Shown piece after piece: positions 56,217 to 64,000 of a stretch of 64,000 bases of DNA (within the stretch, counting starts at the first letter, position 1; each line of letters opens with the position of its first letter). The stretch is taken from the NCBI GenBank assembly GCA_009767595.1, contig VSDK01022000.1, positions 146,089 to 210,088 on the forward strand. Reading direction: 5' to 3'. Origin of the DNA: Symbiodinium kawagutii. Lineage: Eukaryota; Sar; Dinophyceae; Suessiales; Symbiodiniaceae. Below the pieces are notes generated by a model, which was not told where the DNA came from, did no database searches, and saw nothing but the letters and a program-made list of their open reading frames with translations. A program made the translations under genes and the position numbers.

Positions 56217-56308
56217 ATGGCAGTAGGTCAAAACCCTGTACTCCTGGTTCCCATGTCATTGTCCATCGTTTTCACATGATTGGTCGGCTATGATTGACCC
56301 ATGGCCAA
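56217..56308. repeat. Family 2 palindrome, shortened
   Basis: ATGGCAGTAGGTCAAAACCC at the left and TGATTGACCCATGGCC at the right. Confidence 0.7.
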
Positions 56309-57006
56309 ATCTAATTCTTTATCCATGGATGAAATGATATCTGATACCCGGCTGAACGGCACGCTCCTGGGTCCACTTCCATAGGGAACCTCCATGGAGG
56401 CCGCCACGGCGATTTCAGTGGTTCCCTATCATCCCTAGGGAGGGTATGTGCCAGAATGGTGGCACCCCCAAAACTACTTCAGCCGTAAGAATCACCATTA
56501 CTAACCCATTATTTAACCATTCTGTAGCCGCTAGCCATCAATGATTACCATTAGCCATTAACCATTATTACTGTTACCCATGATTTAACCATAAATGAGC
56601 AATCAAGGATCACCATTTATAGCCAAACTCTTCACCACCATCATTCACCATTCACAGCGGTCACCAACAATCATTCTGAATCGTCAACAGGGCATCAAAT
56701 CTCGTGCCAGGGAATTACAGCGAGCCATAGCGACCGTGGTGACTCAATCAACATGATGTTGCAACCAAGTGCCAGTTCGACGAAAGTAAATTCTGACCTT
56801 TCTCATCACTTGTTTTAGTGGTAGTTATTGTCAAAATGCATTAGAGATCGATATTGGATCAAGCATAACAGTTCCATGGTAGTGAAAACTTGCTACTGGT
56901 AATTAATCATGATTGTTTACCATCCTACCGGTAGCGACTAGTAATTTACCATCCTCGTCATATTACCATTGCGACTACTAGTCAGCCATGATCATTTACA
57001 TTCCAG

Positions 57007-57110
57007 AAATGGTGGTTTCTCACAGTAGGGGACCCCCGAATGGTTCATTGCTGACGATTAAAAAGGATGATAATCGGGGGGGTCCCCTATTTTGAGAAAC
57101 ACCCGAATGG
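57007..57110. repeat. Family 1 palindrome
   Basis: AATGGTGGTTTCTCACAGTA at the left and CTATTTTGAGAAACACCCGA at the right; the centre is diverged. Confidence 0.75.
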
Positions 57111-57596
57111 TTGATGCGAAAAACCACAAGGCTTTCCACCGTCGATTTTCTCATCAGCCAAGGCACTGATTGCCGTACTACCAGTATCCCTCGTCCTGTA
57201 AACTCCCCTCGATGACCGATATCCTCCAGCCACCAGCTACAGTAAATCCTCTGCCGCACCAGGCTTGCCAGTACTATGACCTGTCAGCCAAAAGCAACAG
57301 GATCAACCATTCACCCTTATCAAGGCAGTTCTCAACCAACTGGCCATTAATGAGTGTCATAGTAGATGCTTAATGATAACTATAGCTACTTGTCCATTAA
57401 TGACTACTGGCTAATAATCACCTTTGGTTTAATCATGAATAACAAGTTCAGCAGCAAGGATTAAGGCCATCAATCATTAACTATTCATCATGAATGACAA
57501 GTTCAGCATCAAGCACTAACCAGCTATTGTTAGTCTGTACTGTCAATCATTTTGAAGAGCATCCTGGTTGATCACCGTTCTCCTTAACAGCCGTAC

Positions 57597-57676
57597 CGGT
57601 TGTAAGAACCACTGGCTGCTGGCTCCAGGCACTTTGCCACAGCATCGCTGCGTGGCACCTTCTCCTGGCTAGCCAT
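57597..57676 (-). CDS. Candidate first exon
   Basis: From ATG at 57,676: MASQEKVPRSDAVAKCLEPA and ASGSYN, then GTACGG. 26 codons plus two bases. Good composition against AT-rich flanks; AACC-type words left, GATGCTTAATTGATGG right. The next exon downstream was not found. Unknown function. Confidence 0.42.
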
Positions 57677-58157
57677 ACTTCATGAGTTACTGATGCTTAA
57701 TTGATGGTGAAATGGTAATAGGCTAATTGGGAATGGCAATCAGTTTTCAAAATGATCAACCATAGTGTTAAACGATGATGGTTCACTATGCTATCCATCA
57801 CTGTTATCAACAATGATCGACCATAGTACTTATATAATGATGGATATCCATACAGGACATTGAAATTGTTTGTACATGTGTGATACATAGATAAATAAAC
57901 AGCGGCTCTGGCATGTTCTGCCAACGCAGGGGCATTTGGATTCATATCAATCTTTGAAAATGATGACAGTGGTATGTAGTTGGCAAAGCCAGCAAAGGGC
58001 TAACACCACCAAGAAACAATGCAGCAATTAGGTCCATATCAATCTCTAAATAACGTGACATGTGATGAAACACACCAAGAACTGAATGTGATGAGCAGCG
58101 ACATACGATTTGCAAATAGGTCAGCCATGGTATAGGTTTATCCCCCGAAACTCACTC

Positions 58158-58388
58158 TTAGAGTATATAATCCTGTTGCATTGGGGGTTTCCATCCGGGA
58201 GCGTTGGGAATGGGCACATCGGCCATAGAAGGCTCCTCAACCACCCCAGCCACATCTAGGGAAACCCTCAAGAAACTTGGGGGGTACACCAATTGTGCAT
58301 TAAAAACTTCTGCTTTAAAGAAGCAAAATGGCGCTTCAACATGCCCCAACCAACTGAATCGGTCAACAAATACAGCTTGCCACATCAT
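58158..58388 (-). CDS. Candidate terminal exon, 76 codons
   Basis: Minus frame ending in TAA reads DRFSWLGHVEAPFCFFKAEV, VSLDVAGVVEEPSMADVP and GWKPPMQQDYIL. No acceptor fixed. A plus frame (58,204-58,401) overlaps. It follows the stop of the next model by only about 150 bp, so one of the two may be wrong. Confidence 0.35.
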   Translation of the reverse strand: MMWQAVFVDRFSWLGHVEAPFCFFKAEVFNAQLVYPPSFLRVSLDVAGVVEEPSMADVPIPNAPGWKPPMQQDYIL

Positions 58389-58534
58389 GTTGGCTCAGTA
58401 GAAGTGACCTACTGCTGAGTCAAACATCTCTCAATCAGCAACTTCAACTATTGTGCTGTTGGTATTCGGGTGAGCCAATTGGTGAGTTGAGCCTGGTTAT
58501 TAACATTCATTAGTTATTGCTGTAAACTACACAA

Positions 58535-58789
58535 TCAATCCAATGGCACACCAAGTGAACCATCATCAACAATCACCAACAAAAACGATTCTTGAGCATC
58601 CATCTTGTACATGAGAGCAGATTCTATTCTCATGCACGGCAACGAGTGACATCGGTTCCAGTCTGTTGCGCTGTATGAAGCCGCCTCCTTAATCTTCTCC
58701 CTGGAGCGCTTCACCTGGAGCGATCCACCGGTTGGTACCCCGAAACTCCACCAGGGATGGGATCCAGGGTCCCCGTCAGGATCCCAGGC
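58535..58789 (-). CDS. Terminal exon, 84 codons, unknown protein
   Basis: Minus strand after GTTGCTGCAAG: AWDPDGDPGSHPWWSFGVP, then VKRSREKIKEAASYSATDWN, then FLLVIVDDGSLGVPLD and TGA. An uninterrupted frame of 85 codons without relying on an ATG, with a charged helix in the middle. The frame is also open some codons upstream of the proposed acceptor. A family 3 element lies 50 bp upstream, so it would sit in the preceding intron. No family recognised. Confidence 0.52.
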   Translation of the reverse strand, partial: AWDPDGDPGSHPWWSFGVPTGGSLQVKRSREKIKEAASYSATDWNRCHSLPCMRIESALMYKMDAQESFLLVIVDDGSLGVPLD

Positions 58790-58838
58790 CTTGCAGCAAC
58801 GATGGATGGTTCAACACCAACGTTATAGCCCATGGTGC

Positions 58839-58942
58839 ACAGGTTGGTGGTTGAACCACCCTGTGATTAGAAATAGTCAATCAACCACCCGCATCTAATG
58901 TCAACACCGGGGAAAATAAAGAATCTGCGAAACCAGCAGCCG
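58839..58942. repeat. Family 3 palindrome
   Basis: CAGGTTGGTGGTTGAACCAC at the left and GCGAAACCAGCAGCC at the right. Confidence 0.7.
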
Positions 58943-59272
58943 CTTTGTATCAAGAATCCACTTCACCACATCCGAAAGCACACAAACATAATCGACCACT
59001 ATACATCAGGATAGAACGTGATGGGGTACCCAAGGGTGTTCAAGCCCCCACCAAAATCGTCTGGGCACACCGGTGAATTCTTGGGGTGAATCCCATGACT
59101 GCCTTCATCTTTTCAGCTTTGTTCGAAAGACAGGTGTTTCAAGGGCAGTAGTTATTCCGAGCCAAGAGAAATTGGTTTATTCGAAAGGGACTATCAAGTA
59201 AGGATTTCTTTCAGGCTTGGAATTTGCAAGCATGATTTGGACAATTGGACAATGCATCCCGTGAATGTGATG

Positions 59273-59480
59273 TTGTTGTGGGTCAGTTCACCCTGTACCC
59301 TTGGTCCATCATCAACCATTACAGTATATGGCAGCGGGTCAAAACCCTGTAACCCTGGTTCCCCCATCATTAACCATTGTTTTCCCTATGTTTGTTGCGC
59401 ATTATCCCACATTATTGGTTGGTTAATATTGACCCAAAACCATGTTCCAACTATTGTTCTTGGGTATTCTCCCCCATCAA
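59273..59480. repeat. Family 2 palindrome nested in another family 2 copy
   Basis: An intact copy at 59,330-59,443 (ATGGCAGCGGGTCAAAACCC to TATTGACCCAAAACCATG). Left of it is the start of another copy (GTGGGTCAGTTCACCCTGTA to ATCATCAACCATTACA), and right of it what looks like the remainder (CTATTGTTCTTGGGTATTC, CCCCCATCAACTTG). Confidence 0.55.
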
Positions 59481-59512
59481 CTTGATGGTCAGCCAATTGG
59501 CAAAATCTTGTT

Positions 59513-59704
59513 GTGACATGTCGTGCTTTGCCTGCTAAAATCAGGACAGACATGCTGCCTCTAAGGCCTCCAAAAAATAGAAGTTCTCCAGTTCCCCCGA
59601 AAGGAATGCATGTTGCACCGCGGGAGATGGTTGATTCAATAATAGGCGGCAAGGAACTATTTAATGAACATCAGCCTGGTTTCACAACACCAACTGTTGC
59701 TTGA
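59513..59704. CDS. Open island, strand unresolved
   Basis: Plus frame of 63 codons with an ATG (MTCRALPAKIRTDMLPLRPP) and a stop; minus frame reading IIESTISRGATCIPFGGTGE and LLFFGGLRGSMSVLILAG before a possible GC donor. One may be an exon. Confidence 0.25.
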
Positions 59705-59820
59705 TTCTACTCTCCCAATGGTCATAAGGCTTTCTTCATGCCTCAACATCAACTGTCACTTGGTCTTATACTGATGATCATATTATGTCATAGCTACTGC
59801 ATTTCATAGCAAATTCAATT

Positions 59821-60975
59821 CTACATTTGTGTTCCATATTCATCCATAGATGTTCCTGGTGTCCTCTTCCCAGGTTCACAGCCTGCCTTGAGCGCCGCTT
59901 TCTTGGGCGAAGTCAGGTGCGCTCCCTTGGTGTTGGAAGGTTTACTGGCGCGCTCTGCCAGCATTTCCTGCATGGAATCTCGGAGGATGAGCGAGGCCGC
60001 GAGGCCTAAGCTACAGAATATGGTTACCAGCAACCAACCCACCAACCCACCAATCAATCAACCAATCAACCAATCAATCAACCAATCAACCAATCAATCA
60101 ACGAATCAACTCACCTTTAGTAGAAAGGAACACATGAAGCACAGATTCTTTCGCGACACCGAACGAATGCAGCTCACCACCTGACGCCTGATAAGTTGTG
60201 GTCAACTGGGAAGGCGGAGAAAACTGGGACCAAACGACAGGGCTCAGCACTGCTCAGATCCAGTTCTTAATGGGCACCTGCTGTTTTGCCAGATCAATGA
60301 CTTGTGATTTGCCATCAAACGCATCAAATATTGGAGGTTAGCTTGGAAAACAATCATCAAATCCGGCACACACTGCTGGTTGAAAGAGGAAATATGACCT
60401 TCCAGGCACCAATTTCCAAGCAATGTTGAGATGTTGCTGGCGCTTCCGATCTCGTCCTGACGAATCTTTTCCTTCATCTTGTTTTCCTGGCAGCTGATGG
60501 TGGACCCACACATGACTTGGAGCGCAACTTGCGGATCCCCAAAACTTGGACCGAAAGGGTGGGCACCAAGGGATCGTGAACGTAGGAAGCGACATCGCTG
60601 CTCATAGGCAGTGTCAGGAGTTCATGCTTGCGGGTTCATAGTTTCACAAGTATCACAAGACTACCAGGTCAGGTCAACTCCCCCTCAGCCATCAAGGATT
60701 TTGAGCTTCTGTCCCAGGGTGCGTTTTCAATTTTGGATCTTGAGCTTGCTCATGGCCACAATGATTACCCATGAGATCATCAACAAACTGGCTGGGTATT
60801 TCCTAAGCCATGGAAGGCCTAATTGGTTGAAGCGTTCCAAATTTCACAGGTGGATTTGGACTCACCTTTGAGACCCCAAAGGGTAGCCAAGTGCTGGCGC
60901 ACACCCTCGTGGCAGCCTTGCCTTCCTCCGAGCACGCTCCTGCTGCAGCTGGGCTTCAGGTCCACCCGTAGCCAT
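59821..60975 (-). CDS. Four-exon gene, unknown protein (192 aa)
   Basis: Minus exons 60975-60866, 60791-60707, 60597-60399 and 60005-59821 (110, 85, 199, 185 bp; 579 bp, ATG to TAG). Intron 1 begins GTGAGT and ends ACCCAG. Intron 2 must begin at a GC or GA site (ACAGAAGC) and ends TATGAGCAG. Intron 3 begins GTCATA and ends AGCTTAG. All phases agree. Segments: MATGGPEAQLQQERARRKAR; FVDDLMGNHCGHEQAQDPK; SCQENKMKEKIRQDEIGSAS; LAASLILRDSMQEMLAERAS; a basic Lys-rich tail ending MDEYGTQM. Probably soluble or weakly membrane-associated; no family recognised. Exons 3 and 4 are strongest; exon 2 depends on the non-GT donor. Intron 3 holds a CAATCAACC tandem tract. Confidence 0.58.
60043..60105. repeat. 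CAATCAACCAAT tandem tract
   Basis: Alternating AATC and AACC tetramers, about 60 bp. Confidence 0.85.
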
Positions 60976-61138
60976 GGTATCCCCAGCTATCCCAAGGGTT
61001 TGTTTGCAGGGCAGCTGTGACTTTGGGGTAGCAGGGTTGGACAAATCAGCTGGGGGCCCTTGACCTGAATTGTTACCAGCCCAACTATTTCAACTTTTGA
61101 GGGAACCGTCATAGCATGTCCAAAAAAAGATCGTAAAC

Positions 61139-61190
61139 CAACGGGTTGGTGGTTTTGACCCCTATGGTTAATAACGGTGTATACATGGTC
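61139..61190. repeat. Family 3 left-arm fragment
   Basis: CGGGTTGGTGGTTTTGACCC then CTATGGTTAATAACGG. It falls between the two minus-strand gene models. Confidence 0.5.
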
Positions 61191-61275
61191 AAATGATTAA
61201 GAATACCTGTTGGACGTCCCAAATGATCGGTTTGCCTTCAGGAAAGGAACAGCTTCGAAGTATCAATGGATAATG

Positions 61276-62471
61276 TTACAGGACATGGTCTCCCCTCGGC
61301 ACTCGACTCATAGCGGAATTCCTATAGCTGCCACTCAAACACACTACCACAATGACAACGACAAGTATACAAGTAGAAGACACGGTACGATTTGCAAATT
61401 CGCCATTTTGCGGTAAACCGCAGTGATACCCTCTGTGAATTTGCAGATGGTTTGTCGCTGGTGATTCATTGTCCAACCTCCTTCTCCAGCTTCTTGGCTT
61501 TCTTCGCTTTGTGATCACCTGGGCTTCTCCCTTTGTGATGTTCCCCCATGCAGATTTTGATTGACATGCACTTTGTGATGACAGTCATGATCACCAACAT
61601 GTGAAATTTTTCATCGAATATGACAACGTTCGTTTGATGGCCATACTTCATCAAGAGCTTGTTGAGAAATCTATGACCATTCCGCAGCCAAGCGAATCAC
61701 CATCTTTTCCATCTTTATCCTTTTTCCTCTTCTTTCGCTTCTCCTTGGGCGAGAAACCAGGACAATATCTGGTTGGTGAACCCCTTTGAAACATACTAGC
61801 CAACCAACCATTTGCTAACAATAAGGGAAAGTAAGACATGTTCTCAACCACCAACCAGATATAGTTTGGACAGTGTAGTTTCAGTTTGCCTCAATCAGCC
61901 GCTTTTTTGTTGGATCACACCCCACCATATCGTGTGGCAGCACATTAACCCTAGCGCACCCATATACTTTTCGTTTCCACAACTGAACAGATTTATTGCA
62001 TGGTGGTTCATCATTCCCGCACGTAAAACCATTGCTGCCTTTTTCCCATGGATGATCTTTTCGAGTAGATTGCATCCCTTAGTTAAACAATGGTTTTGAC
62101 GATAAAAAACAATCAACCATTAATAAACATAACTATAATTAACCATTATTAACCATAATTAATGGCAATATTATTAACCATTGGTAGTATGTTGACATCA
62201 GTATTGGTAGTATACTAGCCACTATCAACCATAACTATCATTGACCACTATAAATCATGATTATTATCAACCATTATTAACCATAACTATAATTAACCAT
62301 GAAATATATTAGCCATAACTAAAATCAACCATTAATACAAATGGAATCCTTAGAATCCCAGGGGAGTCAAAAGGTAGGCGCCATCCACCTGGCGATCCCC
62401 GGCCCGCCCTGGCCCGGCTCCTCGTGCTTTTCCTCCGACTTCGCGTCCGAACTCTTGGCGGCGACCGTAGC
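61276..62471 (-). CDS. Four exons of an unknown lysine-rich protein with a C-terminal membrane segment
   Basis: Minus exons 62471-62389, 62034-61890, 61743-61678 and 61518-61276 (83, 145, 66, 243 bp; 178 codons plus TAA, no start exon). Splice sites: CACCAG and GTGGAT; GGCAG and GCAAAC (a GC donor); TCGCCCAAG and GTCATA; AAGCCCAG. Phases agree throughout. Segments: ATVAAKSSDAKSEEKHEE; NGFTCGNDEPPCNKSVQLW; EKRKKRKKDKDGKDGDS; a basic KRRKPRSWRRR; then NRT and CILVVVIVVVCLSG, a single membrane helix near the C-terminus. Could be a tail-anchored protein with a basic N-terminal domain; family unknown. A family 3 element lies in intron 2, and intron 1 consists largely of AACCAT repeats. The second exon's acceptor is weak. 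Confidence 0.52.
61769..61858. repeat. Family 3 palindrome inside a proposed intron
   Basis: CTGGTTGGTGAACCCCTTTG at the left and TCTCAACCACCAACCAGAT at the right. Shorter than average. Confidence 0.75.
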
Positions 62472-62930
62472 CTGGTGATGGAAGTAGGATGCAGACGGTA
62501 GTTGAGATTGGATATGGTTAATAGTGGTTAATAATGATCATGATAAATGGTGGTTAATAGTAGTTATGGTTTATGGTTAATTATGATAAATAACAGTTAT
62601 GGTTAAAAATAACAATTGTTAATGTTGGTTAATAATAGTTATGGTTGATTATGACAAATAGTCGTTTTGGTTGAAAATAACTATTGTTAACGATAATAGT
62701 TATGGTTAAAAATAACTATCGTTAAGCATGGGTGATAATAGTTATGGTTAACTATGACAAATAATAGTTGTGGTTAAAATTTAACTATTCCCAATAATGG
62801 TTAATAATAGTTATGGTTGAAAATAACTATCGTTAAGAATGGGTGATAATAGTTATGCTTAATTATGACAAATAATAGTTGTGGTTAAAAATAACTATTG
62901 TTAATAATCTTAATAATGGTTATACAGTAT
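62100..62930. repeat. Opposed AACCAT and ATGGTT tracts around an exon
   Basis: 62,100-62,340 consists of ATTAACCATAACTATAATT-type words; 62,505-62,930 consists of the complementary TGGTTAATAATAGTTATGG-type words. The GC-rich exon 62,389-62,471 lies between. The two tracts could pair over hundreds of bases. Confidence 0.8.
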
Positions 62931-63203
62931 ACTACCAAGAAGTGCTTGATGGTTTTCTAATGACTTTAATGATGATGAGTAATATCTGATAATAGAGGTT
63001 AAACAAATATTGAGAAACCTGCTAAACCCACTACAGTATCAGGATGAATGATAGCTGGCTAATCATTGACAAGAATGGCTAAACAACTACTGGCTATATA
63101 TCAATAATTATCAATATGTTGTCTTTTGGATTGTCCATCTAGAGGTGGTGGAATGTCCACTTCAAGCTTAGTCAAATCAAACAAGTGTCTAAAAGTCAAA
63201 ACA

Positions 63204-63306
63204 GGGATGTTTCTCAAAATAGGGACCCCAAAATCATCCAGTTGATTGAACATTTATACTAACAAACCATCCATAATTTGGAAGTTCCTCATGTGAAGAA
63301 CCACCA
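63204..63306. repeat. Family 1 palindrome
   Basis: GGGATGTTTCTCAAAATAGG at the left; right end shortened to CATGTGAAGAACCACCAAG. Confidence 0.7.
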
Positions 63307-63309
63307 AGC

Positions 63310-63827
63310 ACCAAGCAGGTTATCTCTTGGATCAATTCATTTGGGAAGTACGATAATTTGGGAAGTGCAAGCAAACTCTTCGTATTGGAGAGGGGAATCT
63401 CATGAATTTTCCCTATAGAACAGGCCATTTTTTTTTGCGATCCGTGGTGCATGATCTTCAGTTTGAACTTGGGTGTAGCTACAAGAGCTGGTGAAAACAC
63501 TGCTACATGCTGCCATTCACAGTCCTCATCGACCCATCACTTGTGTCCGCTATAATAATTAGACACTCAACATTTGTGGTGAAGAAGGTCCAACAACAGC
63601 TGACGATTTTGTCAAATGAATCGCTCCTTGGGTTGCCTTCAAAGGGGCGAAGTGGAGACCAATGACCATTGACCATCTGAACGAATCTCCGAATTGCTTT
63701 GCTGGATGCGAACAAAAGGAGAACACAAACAAGCGAAGGATGAGCGATATTATGAGATATCACTACTAGTTTCTAAAGTCACAGCGATACAGTGAGCCAC
63801 CTTCCCACTTGTCCAAGAATTCCCCAC
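63310..63827. other. Stretch without a supported gene
   Basis: Two minus frames (63,234-63,500 and 63,503-63,763, the latter with VCVLLLFASSKAIRRFVQM) are adjacent but lack convincing splice sites. One could be an exon. Confidence 0.35.
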
Positions 63828-63950
63828 CTGTCAGGTGAGGGTTGTTAGATTTTATCTGAGCTGACTTCTCCTCCTTCTCCTCCTTCTCCTTCTCCTCCTT
63901 CTCCTCCTTCTCGCCGGACCTCAACCGCGGCCATCTACGACGAGTGTTTG
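63828..63950 (-). CDS. Candidate Glu/Lys-rich exon, strand uncertain
   Basis: Minus strand: CGTCCGGCAG, then NTRRRWPRLRSGEKEEKEEK and further EK repeats and SAQIKSNNPHLT, then GTGGGG. The repeat comes from a TTCTCC hexamer tract. On the plus strand the same bases spell a Phe-Ser repeat followed by SPDLNRGHLRRVFAAGRQEE, with high third-position GC and open to the window's end, so a plus exon is equally possible. Confidence 0.3.
63868..63914. repeat. TTCTCC/CTCCTT low-complexity tract
   Basis: About 45 bp of TTC and TCC triplets, no interruptions. Confidence 0.9.
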
Positions 63951-64000
63951 CTGCCGGACGTCAAGAAGAAGAAGAGATGTCAGACAGAATGTCCGAGAGA

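Noticed and set aside
1-64000. Dinoflagellate spliced-leader relics
   Set aside because: I looked for CCATTTTGGCTCAAG-like sequence and saw no convincing match by eye.

Overview
The window looks like nuclear DNA of a repeat-rich protist, most likely a dinoflagellate. The evidence is indirect. The only autonomous mobile element is a Ty1/copia retrotransposon whose polyprotein carries a cytosine-methyltransferase-like domain, a combination reported from dinoflagellates. A degenerate CCCTAAA tract is present. Genes appear as short GC-richer exons separated by AT-rich introns, and several of the best models need GC or GA 5' splice sites, which dinoflagellates are known to use. No bacterial-style operon, rRNA or convincing tRNA was seen. 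Genus is not decided; a Suessiales-type dinoflagellate is my best guess.

Layout. 0-33.5 kb: short inverted-repeat elements, AT microsatellites, degenerate ATGGTT/AACCAT tracts and scattered candidate exons, mostly readable on the minus strand. 33,627-42,700: one nearly intact LTR retrotransposon with 149-bp LTRs differing at one base, a 5-bp target duplication (ATAGC), a primer site matching the anticodon arm of initiator tRNA-Met, a polypurine tract, and split gag/protease/methyltransferase-like/integrase/RT/RNase H reading frames. It sits inside a copy of the commonest short element. 42.8-64 kb: more short elements and the best spliced gene models: 45,507-44,095 (minus, four exons, 208 aa), 60,975-59,821 (minus, four exons, 192 aa), 62,471-61,276 (minus, four exons, 5' end missing) and 58,789-58,535 (minus, terminal exon). 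A three-exon plus-strand model (1,402-2,344, 200 aa) lies at the left end.

Four families of roughly 100-bp palindromic (MITE-like) elements account for some 45 insertions and fragments. Two (family 3 at 61,769 and the family 2 copy at 5,487) lie inside proposed introns. A wider pattern is that GC-richer, exon-like islands tend to have AACCAT-type tracts on their left and ATGGTT-type tracts on their right, so the introns tend to be self-complementary from one end to the other.

Limits. All exon models come from reading frames, splice-site look and phase agreement only. In this moderately GC-rich DNA several frames are often open at once, so single exons are weak and phase-consistent chains are better. 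No homology search or transcript data were available, and no gene outside the retrotransposon could be assigned a function.
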